From positions 62,001-126,000 of the forward strand of contig NZ_JBQHUB010000004.1 of assembly GCF_052065415.1 (NCBI RefSeq): a DNA stretch of 64,000 nt, read 5' to 3'. The notes below the pieces were generated by a model. It was given only the letters and a program-made list of their open reading frames with translations. It was not told the DNA's origin and ran no database searches. Within the stretch, counting starts at the first letter, position 1, and the number at the start of each line of letters is the position of its first letter. The stretch comes from Pseudoflavonifractor_A sp022772585 (lineage in GTDB: Bacteria; Bacillota; Clostridia; Oscillospirales; Oscillospiraceae). Below are positions 24,749-33,816 of this stretch, in pieces. Made by a program: the position numbers and the translations under genes.

Positions 24749-26128
24749 ATGTCTAAACTTGCCAAGAAGGCGTCCGTATTTGATTTGAACGGAATCCCTC
24801 CCCTGGGCCAGGCGATTCCCCTTGGTTTTCAGCATGTGGTCGTGGCGATCGTCAGTACTGTGTCCCCCGCTCTCATCGTGGCGGGCAGCGCCAATTTTGG
24901 CCGTCCCGTCGAGGACCAGATCCTGCTGGTCCAGATGTCTCTTGTAATGACTGCTGTGGCCATCCTGCTGCAGCTCTTTCCCATCGTCCGGGGCTTCGGC
25001 TCCGGCCTGCCCGTGATCATGGGCATCAGCTTCATCCTGCCCACCCTGATGATCGCCCGTTTTGACTTTGCCACCATGATGGGCGCGCAGATCGTAGGCG
25101 GCATCGCGGGTATGATTTTCGCCGTATTCCTCAAGCCCATCCGCAAGCTCTTCCCACCGCTGGTCACCGGCACGGTAGTCATGACCATCGGTATGTCCAT
25201 GTACCCCATTGCCATCCGCAACATGGCCGGCGGCTACACCGACACCTTCTCTACCTGGAAGCCCTGGGTGGTGGCCCTCTTCACCCTGCTCATCGTCATC
25301 ATCTGTGACAACTGGGGCAAGGGCCTGGTCAAGCTGGGCGCCGTCCTGTGGGGCATGATCTGCGGCTACATCCTGGCTGTTGTCATGGGTCTGGTGGACT
25401 TCTCCAACATCGGCACCGCCGGCTGGTTTGCCATCGCTCCTCCCATGCATTTTGGCATCAAGTTTGACGCCACCGCCTGCATTTCCATGGCCATCCTCTT
25501 TGTGGCCAACTCCCTGCAGACCATTGGCGACCTGAGCTCGCTGACCATGGGCGGTTTTGACCGCATGCCCAGCGACCGGGAGCTTCAGGGCGGCATCATG
25601 GCCCAGAGCGCCGGCGCTGTGGTGGGAGCCCTCTTCGGCTGCATGCCCACCTGTTCCTACTCCGAGTGCGTGGGCATCGTCACCGTGACCAAGGTGGTCA
25701 ACAAGGTGGTCTTTGCCATTGCCGCCATTGCCCTGCTGGCCTGCGGCGTGGTGCCCAAGTTCGCTGCCATCCTCACCACCATCCCCGAGTGCGTGCTGGG
25801 CGGCGCCATTGTGTCCGTGTTCGCCGTCATCACCATGACCGGCGTGCGGATGGTCACCGGCGCGGGCAAGTTTACCATGCGCAAGAGCACCATCGTGGGC
25901 CTGTCTGTGGCCGTCAGTATCGGCATCACCCAGGTGGCCGGCTGTCTGGACGGCCTGCCCGCCGTAATCGAGACCGTGTTCGGCTCCTTTGCTCCCGTGG
26001 CCGCCGCCCTTATCGCCATCCCCCTGAACCTGCTGCTGCCCAAGAGCGAGGAAGATCTGGAGGACGAGCGGCAGCAGGCCGCCCAAAAGGCGGCTCAGGA
26101 GGCCGCGCTCCAGGGTTCCAAAGAATAA
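24749..26128 (+). CDS. NCS2 (uracil-xanthine) permease family transporter 1
   Basis: A 459-residue nucleobase:cation symporter with about 12-14 hydrophobic segments. Family marks are GIPPLGQAIPLGFQHV at residues 14-29, GSGLPVIMGISF near 90 and NSLQTIGDLSSLTMGGFDRM near 255. The substrate-site motif in TM10 reads SYSECVG where uracil-type members have ENxG and xanthine/urate-type have QNxG, so the usual Asn is replaced by Cys. The ATG at 24749 follows GAGGTG; an in-frame GTG at 24737 is upstream. Position after the ygeXYW-arcC-ridA genes implies import of a purine or a related compound. Confidence 0.9.
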   Translation: MSKLAKKASVFDLNGIPPLGQAIPLGFQHVVVAIVSTVSPALIVAGSANFGRPVEDQILLVQMSLVMTAVAILLQLFPIVRGFGSGLPVIMGISFILPTLMIARFDFATMMGAQIVGGIAGMIFAVFLKPIRKLFPPLVTGTVVMTIGMSMYPIAIRNMAGGYTDTFSTWKPWVVALFTLLIVIICDNWGKGLVKLGAVLWGMICGYILAVVMGLVDFSNIGTAGWFAIAPPMHFGIKFDATACISMAILFVANSLQTIGDLSSLTMGGFDRMPSDRELQGGIMAQSAGAVVGALFGCMPTCSYSECVGIVTVTKVVNKVVFAIAAIALLACGVVPKFAAILTTIPECVLGGAIVSVFAVITMTGVRMVTGAGKFTMRKSTIVGLSVAVSIGITQVAGCLDGLPAVIETVFGSFAPVAAALIAIPLNLLLPKSEEDLEDERQQAAQKAAQEAALQGSKE

Positions 26129-26169
26129 AGAACGACCGTCCGGCGCCGCTGTGCGCTGCCGGGGCCGAG

Positions 26170-26205
26170 GCCGCGCTGTCCAATTGTGGACAGCGCGGCT
26201 TTTTA
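26170..26205 (+). terminator. Terminator after permease 1
   Basis: A 13-bp perfect stem (26170-26182 / 26187-26199, loop ATTG) followed by TTTTTA. Confidence 0.92.
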
Positions 26206-26305
26206 TGCGTAAAAGCTCCGGATAACCAGGCGTACAAGGGGAAACAGTGGGTAAATTAAACAAAATCCAAGCATTTTTTTTGGACGCGAAAGGACAAGGC
26301 CATGC

Positions 26306-26334
26306 TTGCAACGGGGGCGCGAATGGGGTATAGT
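26306..26334 (+). promoter_or_regulatory. Promoter of NCS2 permease 2
   Basis: TTGCAA (26306-26311), 17 bases, TATAGT (26329-26334), about 55 bases before the start. Confidence 0.65.
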
Positions 26335-26388
26335 AATACTGTAATAAAAAATAATTATTGCTAAAAAAATTTTGTGAGGTGCGTGGAC

Positions 26389-27747
26389 ATGAGGAACCCT
26401 TCCCCCGGCGCGCGGACATCCGTTTTTGAATATGAGGGCATCCCTCCGTTAGGGCAGTTGATCCCCCTGGGGCTGCAGCATGTGGTGGCGGCCATCGTGG
26501 GCATCGTGACCCCCGCCATTCTGGTAGGCAATGTGTGCGGGCTCAGTGCCGGCGACCAGACCCTGCTCATCCAGATCTCCCTTATTGCCACGGCCCTGGC
26601 CACCCTGCTCCAGCTTTTCCCCCTCTTCGGGCGCATCGGTGCCCGGCTGCCTGTGATCATGGGCATCAGCTTTGCCTATGTGCCCACCCTGATCTCCATC
26701 GGCGGACAGTTCGGCCTCCCGGCCATTCTGGGCGCTGAGCTGGTGGGCGGCCTGGTGGCCATTGTGTTCGGCATCTTTGTCAAGCAGATCCGGGTGTTCT
26801 TCCCGCCTCTGGTCACCGGCACGGTCATCTTTACCATCGGACTCTCCCTCTACTCCACCGCCGTGCGCTACATGGCCAGCGGCTCCAATCCGGCGGACCC
26901 CGCCCAGTTCGGCAGCCTGAAAAACTGGACTGTGGCCCTGATCACATTTGCCGTGGTCATTTTCTTCAACCACTTCACCAGCGGCACCCTGAAGCTGGGC
27001 GCCATTCTTATCGGTATGGTGGTGGGCTATCTGGTGGCCCTGCCCATGGGCATGGTTTCCTTCGACTCGGTGGGGGACGCGGGCTGGTTCCAGCTCATTC
27101 GGCCCCTGCACTTTTCCATCGCCTTTGAGCCCAGCGCCTGCGTCTCCCTGGCTATCGTCTATGTGGTCAACGCAGTGCAGACCATCGGCGACCTGAGTTC
27201 CACCACCCTGGGCGGCATGGACCGCCTGCCCACCGACCGGGAACTCCAGGGCGGCATCATCGGTCAGGGCGTGGCCAGCGTGGTGGGGTCCCTCTTCGGC
27301 GGACTGCCCACCGCGTCCTACAGCCAGAATGTTGGCATCGTCACCGTCAACAAGGTCATCAACCGGGCGGTCTTCACCCTGGCGGCCCTGATCCTGCTGG
27401 CGGCGGGCCTGGTACCCAAATTCGCCTCGGTCCTTACCACCATCCCCCAGAGCGTCATCGGCGGCGCCACGATCTCGGTGTTTGCCATGATCACCATGAC
27501 CGGTATGCGGATGATCACCGCGGATGGCTTTACCATGCGCAGCAGCGTGGTGGTGGGCCTGTCAGTGGCGGTGGGGATCGGTGTGGTGCAGGTCACCGGC
27601 TCCCTGGCCGGCCCCGGCTTCCCCGGATGGGTGACCACCGTGTTCGGCAGCTCCTCCGTAGTGCTGGCCACGCTGTTGGCGATTACCCTGAACCTGCTGC
27701 TGCCCAAGGACAAGGAAGAAGAAAAAGAGGACGCCAAACAGGCATAG
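26389..27747 (+). CDS. NCS2 (uracil-xanthine) permease family transporter 2
   Basis: A 452-residue paralog of the preceding permease with the same landmarks: GIPPLGQLIPLGLQHVV near residue 20, GARLPVIMGISFAYVPT near 90 and NAVQTIGDLSSTTLGGMDRL near 265. Its TM10 motif is SYSQNVG, the Gln-Asn form typical of xanthine/urate carriers, in contrast to the SECVG of permease 1. The ATG at 26389 follows GTGAGGTG. It has its own promoter and terminator, so the two carriers can be controlled separately. Xanthine or urate is the best guess for substrate. Confidence 0.9.
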   Translation: MRNPSPGARTSVFEYEGIPPLGQLIPLGLQHVVAAIVGIVTPAILVGNVCGLSAGDQTLLIQISLIATALATLLQLFPLFGRIGARLPVIMGISFAYVPTLISIGGQFGLPAILGAELVGGLVAIVFGIFVKQIRVFFPPLVTGTVIFTIGLSLYSTAVRYMASGSNPADPAQFGSLKNWTVALITFAVVIFFNHFTSGTLKLGAILIGMVVGYLVALPMGMVSFDSVGDAGWFQLIRPLHFSIAFEPSACVSLAIVYVVNAVQTIGDLSSTTLGGMDRLPTDRELQGGIIGQGVASVVGSLFGGLPTASYSQNVGIVTVNKVINRAVFTLAALILLAAGLVPKFASVLTTIPQSVIGGATISVFAMITMTGMRMITADGFTMRSSVVVGLSVAVGIGVVQVTGSLAGPGFPGWVTTVFGSSSVVLATLLAITLNLLLPKDKEEEKEDAKQA

Positions 27748-27754
27748 ACAGAAA

Positions 27755-27789
27755 AAGCCCGCACCCGGGACCGCTCCGGATGCGGGCTT
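27755..27789. terminator. Bidirectional terminator between permease 2 and dCMP deaminase
   Basis: AAGCCCGCA...CCGG (27755-27768) pairs with CCGG...TGCGGGCTT (27776-27789) with one mismatch. On the minus strand it is followed by TTTTTCTG, so it ends the leftward deaminase gene; it also follows the permease stop closely. Confidence 0.8.
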
Positions 27790-27796
27790 GCTGTAT

Positions 27797-28285
27797 TTAA
27801 GCGGGGTCAATCCCGGGCAGGGAGTCATCCTCCCGCACCCAATCCTCCACATGGACCACCGAGTATTCCCGCTCCGTGCGGCGGATGACCACCCGGTCGA
27901 TACCGGCGTTGATGATGAGCCGGCGGCACATGGAGCAGGAGGTGGCGTCGGGCAAAAGCTCGCCGGTCTTGGCGTCCCGTCCAGCCAGATAGAGGGTGCC
28001 GCCGATGATGTCGCTGCGGGCGGCGGAGATGATGGCGTTGGCCTCGGCATGGACGCTGCGGCACAGCTCATACCGCTGGCCGGAGGGGATGTTCATGGCC
28101 TCCCGGGTGCAGTAGCCCAGGTCGCCGCAGTTCTTCCGTCCCCGGGGGGCGCCGTTGTAGCCGGTGGCCACGATCTCGTCGTTCTTCACGATGATGGCGC
28201 CGTAGCAGCGGCGCAGGCAGGTGGCCCGCTCCAGAACAGTTTCTGCAATATCAAGATAGTAATTTTCTTTGTCAATTCGGCCCAT
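27797..28285 (-). CDS. Deoxycytidylate (dCMP) deaminase family protein
   Basis: A 162-residue zinc-dependent deaminase. The zinc site is complete: His and catalytic Glu in SVHAEANAI (about residues 77-84) and the cysteine pair in TSCSMCRRLI (about 117-126). YNGAPRG near residue 43 is typical of dCMP deaminase/ComEB. The enzyme makes dUMP for thymidylate synthesis. It is leftward, with GGAGGGCAAACA before its ATG, and ends at the bidirectional terminator shared with permease 2. It is probably a housekeeping gene bordering the purine island. Confidence 0.9.
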   Translation of the reverse strand: MGRIDKENYYLDIAETVLERATCLRRCYGAIIVKNDEIVATGYNGAPRGRKNCGDLGYCTREAMNIPSGQRYELCRSVHAEANAIISAARSDIIGGTLYLAGRDAKTGELLPDATSCSMCRRLIINAGIDRVVIRRTEREYSVVHVEDWVREDDSLPGIDPA

Positions 28286-28376
28286 TGTTTGCCCTCCAGC
28301 CTCTCTTTTTCAAACAGTATAGCGCCTTTTCTGCGCAGTTGCAAGTACAATTCACATATTGTTTACGTTTGGTTTC

Positions 28377-28405
28377 TTGACGGAAGAGGGCCCAGGCGCT
28401 ATCAT
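28377..28405 (+). promoter_or_regulatory. Promoter of the zinc-ribbon membrane protein gene
   Basis: TTGACG (28377-28382), 17 bases, TATCAT (28400-28405), 75 bases before the start. Confidence 0.65.
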
Positions 28406-28479
28406 TAGAACAGAAAATAAACGTGGGCGTGTCTGGGGACGCACCCATAGTTCCAATGAAAAGGAGACGGCCGCGCACG

Positions 28480-28869
28480 ATGAATTGGCTCAGAAGAATG
28501 ATGTACGGGCGGTATGGCGGCGATCAGCTCTCCTGGTTCCTCCTGGCGGTCTACGTGGTCCTGACCCTGCTGGCCGGCCTGCCCCATATGGGGATTTTGT
28601 CCTGGCTGGCCATGGCGGTGCTTCTGTGGGGCTTTTACCGTACCATGTCCCGGCAGTATGACCGGCGGAGGGCGGAGAATGCCCGCTTCCTCGCGGCGGC
28701 CGGTCCGGCTATCCGCTGGTACAAGATGCGGCGTACCATCCACCGGGACAAGGAGCACCGCTATTTCAAATGTCCCAACTGCGGGCAGTATCTGCGGGTC
28801 CCCCGGGGAAAGGGAAAGATCACGGTGAACTGCCGCAACTGCGGCGTGAGCTTCGAGGAGAAGAGCTGA
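28480..28869 (+). CDS. Zinc-ribbon membrane protein of unknown function
   Basis: A 129-residue protein with two hydrophobic segments (SWFLLAVYVVLTLLAGL at residues 17-33 and ILSWLAMAVLLWGFY near 39-53), a basic cytoplasmic stretch, and a C-terminal zinc ribbon: CPNCGQYLRVPRGKGKITVNC, then RNCG, giving two CxxC knuckles. Similar small proteins are widespread in clostridia without a known job. The ATG at 28480 follows AAAAGGAGAC at 12 bases; an in-frame ATG at 28456 is possible. It is a monocistronic gene with its own promoter and terminator. Confidence 0.75.
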   Translation: MNWLRRMMYGRYGGDQLSWFLLAVYVVLTLLAGLPHMGILSWLAMAVLLWGFYRTMSRQYDRRRAENARFLAAAGPAIRWYKMRRTIHRDKEHRYFKCPNCGQYLRVPRGKGKITVNCRNCGVSFEEKS

Positions 28870-28874
28870 AACGC

Positions 28875-28910
28875 AAAAAACCGGCGTCCCCATGGGGACG
28901 CCGGTTTTTT
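28875..28910. terminator. Bidirectional terminator between convergent genes
   Basis: A 17-bp symmetric stem (28875-28891 / 28894-28910) with A-run and T-run flanks works in both directions, for the zinc-ribbon gene and for the leftward YeiH gene whose stop is at 28917. Confidence 0.95.
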
Positions 28911-28916
28911 ATGGAC

Positions 28917-29945
28917 TCAGAGCAGGCCCAGCACCCGCTGCATGGCCAGGCTGACGCAGGCGATACCCACCCAGCAGCACAGACCTGTGAGAATGGGCTT
29001 GCCGCCGGTCCTGACCAGCTTGACCAGATCGGTGTTCAGGCCGATGGCCGCCATGGCCATGATGATAAGAAATTTGGACAGCTCCTTCAGGGGCCGGAAC
29101 ATGGCGGCGTCCGCCCCGGCCATGGTGGAGACAGTGGTGATCACCGAGGCCAGCACGAAAAACAGAATGAAGGTGGGAAAGACCTTCCGCAGGGAGAAAT
29201 CTCCGGCGGCGGACCCTTCCCGTCCGGCCCGGCAGGCCTGCCGGAGGGCCAGGACCAGGGTAATGGGGATGATGGCCAGGGTGCGGGTGAGCTTGACGAT
29301 GGTGGCGTGCTCCAGCACCGCGCCGTTGGTACCGTGAAGGGTGTCCCAGGTGGAGGCGGCGGCAGTGACCGAGGAGGTGTCGTTGACGGCGGTGCCTGCG
29401 AAAAGGCCAAAGCCCTCGTTGGTCAGGCCGATGGCTCCGCCCAGAGTGGGAAAGGTGAGGGCGGCCAACACGTTGAACAGGAAGATCACCGAGATGGCCT
29501 GGGCGATCTCCTCGTCGTCGGCGCCGATGACCGGAGCGGTGGCGGCGATGGCCGAGCCGCCGCAGATGGAGGAGCCCACTCCCACCAGGATGGAGATGTT
29601 GGCCGGGGTCCTCAAAAGGCGGCAGAGCAGAAAGGCGATGAGAAGCGATGTGGCGATGGTGGAGCAGATGATAGGCAGGGACTGGGCGCCCACCTTTGCG
29701 ATCTGGGAGAGGTTGAGCCCGAAGCCCAGCAGGATCACCGCGTACTGAAGGACCTTTTTGGAGGTATAGGTGACGCCGGCCTGAAAGCGGGCCCTGTCCC
29801 GCCAGACCAGGGAGAGGACCATGCCCGACAGGATGGCGAACACAGGTCCGCCCACCACGGGAACAGCCCTGCCCAGCAGCAGACAGGGAATGGCGATGGC
29901 CAGGCACAGCAGCAGGCCCGGTCCCTTTTGCCGGAGAAAATTCAT
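28917..29945 (-). CDS. YeiH/UPF0324 family putative sulfate exporter
   Basis: A 342-residue membrane protein with about ten hydrophobic segments. Family marks are YAVILLGFGLNLSQI near residue 70, GVGSSICGGSAIAATAPVIGA near 120 and FLFNVLAALTFPTLG near 155. The family is annotated as putative sulfate or sulfonate-derived sulfite exporters; the substrate is not well proven. The ATG at 29945 was chosen because AAGGGG lies 11 bases upstream; a GTG at 29954 is too near that site. It diverges from a LysR gene, the usual arrangement for YeiH. Confidence 0.88.
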   Translation of the reverse strand: MNFLRQKGPGLLLCLAIAIPCLLLGRAVPVVGGPVFAILSGMVLSLVWRDRARFQAGVTYTSKKVLQYAVILLGFGLNLSQIAKVGAQSLPIICSTIATSLLIAFLLCRLLRTPANISILVGVGSSICGGSAIAATAPVIGADDEEIAQAISVIFLFNVLAALTFPTLGGAIGLTNEGFGLFAGTAVNDTSSVTAAASTWDTLHGTNGAVLEHATIVKLTRTLAIIPITLVLALRQACRAGREGSAAGDFSLRKVFPTFILFFVLASVITTVSTMAGADAAMFRPLKELSKFLIIMAMAAIGLNTDLVKLVRTGGKPILTGLCCWVGIACVSLAMQRVLGLL

Positions 29946-30054
29946 AGCAGACACGCCCCTTATCTGAATCTTTGGCTTGATTATAGTACAGCAGAACGAT
30001 AAAATAAAATGAATGATTCTTATCCTGCCATAATTTTACGTAATAGGTGATGGC

Positions 30055-30927
30055 ATGCTGGACAACCGACTGACTACCTTCCTGGTCCTTTGCGACACCA
30101 TGAACTACACCCGGGCGGCCGAGCGGCTGTGCATCACGCAGCCCGCGGTGACTCATCACATCCACTTTCTGGAGGAGTACTACGGCTGCCGCCTGTTCGC
30201 CTACGAGGGGAAGCACCTGTGCCTGACCGCCCAGGGGGAGCGCCTGCGGGAGCTGGCCCGTCCCCTGGCCTACAACAGCCGGAAGATCCGGGAGGTCCTG
30301 GCCTCCCCGGCGCCGGTATCCCTGCGGGTGGGGGCCACCAAGACCATTGGCGAGTTTGTGGTGGCGCCGCTGGTCAGCCGGTTTCTGCGGGCCCATCCGG
30401 AGGCATCCTTCTCCCTGACGGTGGAGAACACCCGTTATCTCCTGGGGGAGATCGAGGCGGGGCGGCTGGACTTTGCGCTGATCGAGGGCTTTTTTGACCG
30501 GGAGCACTACGCCGCCCGGCTCTACCGGCGGGAGGCATTCTTCGGCGTGTGCGCGCCGGAACACCCGCTGGCCGGCCGGTCGGCTGCGCTGGAGGAGCTG
30601 CTGGAGGAGCGCATCATCGTCCGGGAGGCGGGCTCAGGCACCCGGGCGATTTTTGAAGAGGCTCTGCGCCGCCGCAACCATACCCTTGGGAGCTTTTCAC
30701 GGGCGGTCACAGTCAGCGAGTTTTCCACCATCAAGGCGTTGGTGGAGGATAACATGGGGATCTCCTTCCTCTATGCCCCGGTAGTGGAGCGGGAGCTGGC
30801 AGCCGGTACCCTGGCCCGGTTTGATCTGGCCGGCGAGCCGCTCAGCGGGGCGTTCCACTTTGTCTGGCTCAGGGACAACCTGTTTGCCGGGCAGTGGGCC
30901 GAGTGGATGGGGGAAGGCGGAGCGTGA
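30055..30927 (+). CDS. LysR-family regulator, probably of the YeiH transporter
   Basis: A 290-residue LysR protein. The N-terminal winged helix is clear (LTTFLVLCDTMNYTRAAERL, then ITQPAVTHHIHFLEE), followed by an effector domain with VGATKTIGEFVVAPL near residue 92. It is close in style to CysB/CysL-like clostridial regulators. The start at 30055 faces the YeiH gene across 109 AT-rich bases, so it probably controls that gene and itself. The ABC-F gene lies 67 bases downstream and may be partly co-transcribed. Confidence 0.87.
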   Translation: MLDNRLTTFLVLCDTMNYTRAAERLCITQPAVTHHIHFLEEYYGCRLFAYEGKHLCLTAQGERLRELARPLAYNSRKIREVLASPAPVSLRVGATKTIGEFVVAPLVSRFLRAHPEASFSLTVENTRYLLGEIEAGRLDFALIEGFFDREHYAARLYRREAFFGVCAPEHPLAGRSAALEELLEERIIVREAGSGTRAIFEEALRRRNHTLGSFSRAVTVSEFSTIKALVEDNMGISFLYAPVVERELAAGTLARFDLAGEPLSGAFHFVWLRDNLFAGQWAEWMGEGGA

Positions 30928-30994
30928 GGGGCGATTGCCTTTTTCGCGCCTTTCGTGTATACTGAGCTGTACTTTGAGCAAAAGGAGCATCCAT

Positions 30995-32776
30995 ATGCTG
31001 TTATCGGCGGAATCCATCACCAAGACTTACGGGACCCGGGTCCTGCTGGACCACGTCTCCTTTTATCTGGAGCGGGGAGAGCGGGTGGGCGTCATTGGCG
31101 TCAACGGCGCGGGCAAGTCCACCCTGCTGCGGATACTGGCCCAGGCGGAGGAGCCCGAGACCGGGACAGTGCGGCGTTTTCCCGGTGTGAGATTGGAGTA
31201 CCTGCCCCAGAACCCGGATTTCGACCCCGCCGTCACCGTGCTGGACCAGGTGCTCCAGGGGCTGAACAGCGACGCCCGGGCCCTGGCCGAGTATGAGGCC
31301 AGGACCATTCTGACCCGGCTGGGGGTGGACCGCTTCGACCAGAGAATGGGAGAGCTCTCCGGCGGCCAGCGCAAGCGGGTGGCCCTGGCGGCCGCCCTGG
31401 CCCGGCCCTGCGACGTGCTCATCCTGGACGAGCCCACCAACCACCTGGACAGCGAGATGGTCGCCTGGCTGGAGGAGTGGCTGCGGGCCTTTTCCGGTGC
31501 GCTGGTGATGATCACCCACGACCGCTACTTCCTGGAGCGGGTCACCAACCGGATGGTGGAGGTGGAGGGCGGCAGGCTCTACGGTTACCAGGGCAACTAT
31601 GAGGACTTCCTCCGCCTGAAGGCCCAGCGGGAGGAGTCCGAGCGCTCCAGCGAGCGCAAGCGCCAGTCCATCCTGCGGCGGGAGTACCAGTGGGTGATGC
31701 AGGGCCCCACCGCCCGGGGCACCAAGAGCCGGGAGCGGCTGGAGCGGTACGAGGCCCTGAAGGAGCAGACCGGCCCGGCGGAGAAGAGTACGCTGGAGCT
31801 CTCCTCCATGTCCAGCCGCCTGGGGAAAAAGACCATCGAGCTGCGGGGTGTGACCAAGGCCTTTGAGGGCCGCACGGTGGTGCGGGACTTCGACTGCATG
31901 CTTTTGCGGGATGACCGCATCGGCATCGTGGGGACCAACGGCAGCGGCAAATCTACCCTCCTTAACCTGATCGCCGGGCGGCTGACCCCCGATGCGGGAG
32001 AGGTCATCGTGGGCGAGACCGTGAAGATCGGCTATTTCTGCCAGGAGAACCCGCCTATGGACCCGGATATGCGGGTCATCGACTACGTGAAGGAGATCGG
32101 CGAGCGCATCGAGACCCCTGAGGGAACGGTGACGGCCAGCCAGCTGCTGGAGCAGTTCCTCTTCCCTGCCGACGTGCAGTGGAGCCCCATCGTCAAGCTC
32201 TCGGGCGGCGAAAAGCGGCGGCTCTTCCTCCTGTCCATCCTGGCGGGGGCACCCAACGTGCTGCTGCTGGACGAGCCCACCAACGACCTGGATATCGAAA
32301 CGCTGACCATTCTGGAGGACTATCTGGAGCGGTTCCGTGGAGCGGTGGTGGCCGTGTCCCACGACCGCTATTTCCTGGACAAGGTGGCAAGGCGCATCTT
32401 CGCCGCAGAGGAGGACGGCCGCTTCACGCCGTATCCCGGAGGGTACACCGACTATCTGGCCATCCGGGAGGAGCGGAAAAGGGCGGAAAAGCGGCCGGAA
32501 AAGCCCGCAGCCCCCAAGCAGGAGCGCCCTACCGCCCCCCGGAAGCTGAAATTCAGCTACAAGGAGCAGCGGGAGTTTGAGACCATCGACGGCGACATCG
32601 CGGCGCTGGAGGAGAAGATCGCCGCCAACCAGCGGGAGCAGGAGGCGTCGGGCAGCGACTATGTTTCCCTCCAGCGGCTCCAGGAGGAGCACTCTGCCCT
32701 GGAGGCGGCGCTGGAAGAGAAGATGGAGCGGTGGGTCTATCTTAACGACCTGGCCGAGCAGATCGCCGCCCAGTAA
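30995..32776 (+). CDS. ABC-F family ATPase, Uup-like
   Basis: A 593-residue soluble protein with two ABC domains and no membrane segments. First domain: GVNGAGKST (Walker A, near residue 36), LSGGQRKRVALA, LDEPTNHLDS. Second domain: GTNGSGKST near 315, LSGGEKRRLFLL, LDEPTNDLDIE. The linker between them is the ABC-F interdomain helix, and the C-terminus (about 500-593) is a Lys/Glu-rich coiled coil (LEEKIAANQREQE, LQRLQEEHSALEAALEEKME), the Uup/ABC_tran_CTD type. ABC-F proteins act on ribosomes or, for Uup, in DNA and ribosome-related processes rather than transport. AAAAGGAG precedes the ATG at 30995. Confidence 0.9.
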   Translation: MLLSAESITKTYGTRVLLDHVSFYLERGERVGVIGVNGAGKSTLLRILAQAEEPETGTVRRFPGVRLEYLPQNPDFDPAVTVLDQVLQGLNSDARALAEYEARTILTRLGVDRFDQRMGELSGGQRKRVALAAALARPCDVLILDEPTNHLDSEMVAWLEEWLRAFSGALVMITHDRYFLERVTNRMVEVEGGRLYGYQGNYEDFLRLKAQREESERSSERKRQSILRREYQWVMQGPTARGTKSRERLERYEALKEQTGPAEKSTLELSSMSSRLGKKTIELRGVTKAFEGRTVVRDFDCMLLRDDRIGIVGTNGSGKSTLLNLIAGRLTPDAGEVIVGETVKIGYFCQENPPMDPDMRVIDYVKEIGERIETPEGTVTASQLLEQFLFPADVQWSPIVKLSGGEKRRLFLLSILAGAPNVLLLDEPTNDLDIETLTILEDYLERFRGAVVAVSHDRYFLDKVARRIFAAEEDGRFTPYPGGYTDYLAIREERKRAEKRPEKPAAPKQERPTAPRKLKFSYKEQREFETIDGDIAALEEKIAANQREQEASGSDYVSLQRLQEEHSALEAALEEKMERWVYLNDLAEQIAAQ

Positions 32777-32794
32777 GGCGGAATGTCAGAATGC

Positions 32795-32836
32795 AAAAAC
32801 GCCGGGCCGCGGAACGTGCCGCGGCCCGGCGTTTTT
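32795..32836. terminator. Bidirectional terminator after the ABC-F gene
   Basis: An 18-bp perfect stem (32795-32812 / 32819-32836) with AAAAA and TTTTT edges between the convergent ABC-F and DUF4358 genes. Confidence 0.95.
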
Positions 32837-32859
32837 GGTATCCGTTATGTGGATATGGC

Positions 32860-33699
32860 TCAGTCCTTCAGGGCATCCACGCCGGACTCGAAGGCGGCCA
32901 CGGCGGCGTCGGCGTCCCCGGCGATGACAAAGAGGATGTAGCCGTCCTTCACCACGGTGCGGGCGTCCTGTACCTTGGGCAGATTCTGGGACAGGTACCA
33001 GGAGAAGGTGGCCTCCTGCTGCTGGCGGTAGGCGTCCAGCCCGGCGCGGGCCGTCTCCCCGCCGTCCTGGGCCAGCTTACCCACCACCACGGTGTCAGGA
33101 GAGACCATCATGGGGAAAAAGCCGGTGACCTGGGTAAAGGCGGCAGAGTCGATGCCATAAGCGGAGAGAGCCTCTTCATCGATCTTCATGCCGTAGCCCA
33201 CGCCGCCCGCGTCGGCCACCGTGTAGGCCAGGCGGACCAGGGGGTCGTTATTGGGGGTGGTGATGTCGATGCGCCCGGCGTCCATCTCGGGGTGGAGATC
33301 CACGGCATAGCCCTCCAGCCCGGCAAAGACCTCCGCCGGCAGGAAGGTGACGCCCTCCACCACCTGGGCGGTGATCCCCTCCAGGAGCTCGTCGTTGCGG
33401 GTAACCGAGCCGTCGGCAAAGTTCACGGTGATGTAGCAGCCGTCCAGATAGAACGAGCCGGTGTTCTCCTCCTCGAACCACATGGCGGAGCCGTGGTCGG
33501 CCTCGGCGATGAGCCGCAGGGGCAGGCCCTGACCGGCGGGAAGGGCGCTGGTGTCCAGCTCGGTCCCGTTGACCGACAGGACGGCGGGATAGGCGGCGGG
33601 AGCGGGGGCGATGACCAGCTCAGGCTGGTCGGCCAGGGCGGGGGTCAGCAGACTGCCGGTGAGGGCGGCGGTCAGCACAAGGGTGCCAAGCTTCTTCAT
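32860..33699 (-). CDS. Exported DUF4358 protein with a copper-amine-oxidase-N-like domain
   Basis: A 279-residue secreted protein. Residues 1-23 are a Sec signal peptide ending ALA, with no lipobox. Residues about 40-155 resemble the copper amine oxidase N-terminal (stalk) domain common in clostridial surface proteins: VNGTELDTSALP, GLPLRLIAEADHGS, then VVEGVTFLPAEVFAGL. Residues about 180-279 match DUF4358 (IDSAAFTQVTGFFPMMVSPDTV, then YILFVIAGDADAAVAAFESG). The combination of stalk-like and DUF4358 parts suggests a cell-surface role, but none is known. It is monocistronic and leftward. Confidence 0.75.
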   Translation of the reverse strand: MKKLGTLVLTAALTGSLLTPALADQPELVIAPAPAAYPAVLSVNGTELDTSALPAGQGLPLRLIAEADHGSAMWFEEENTGSFYLDGCYITVNFADGSVTRNDELLEGITAQVVEGVTFLPAEVFAGLEGYAVDLHPEMDAGRIDITTPNNDPLVRLAYTVADAGGVGYGMKIDEEALSAYGIDSAAFTQVTGFFPMMVSPDTVVVGKLAQDGGETARAGLDAYRQQQEATFSWYLSQNLPKVQDARTVVKDGYILFVIAGDADAAVAAFESGVDALKD

Positions 33700-33816
33700 G
33701 AAACATTCTCCTTATATCATCGGTCTTGCAGCCGGCCTCAGCGCCGGGAAATGACTGCTTCTTGGTTGGACGGAGGAATGTCAAAAAAGTTCCCCCTTTT
33801 ACCAGACTTTATGATA

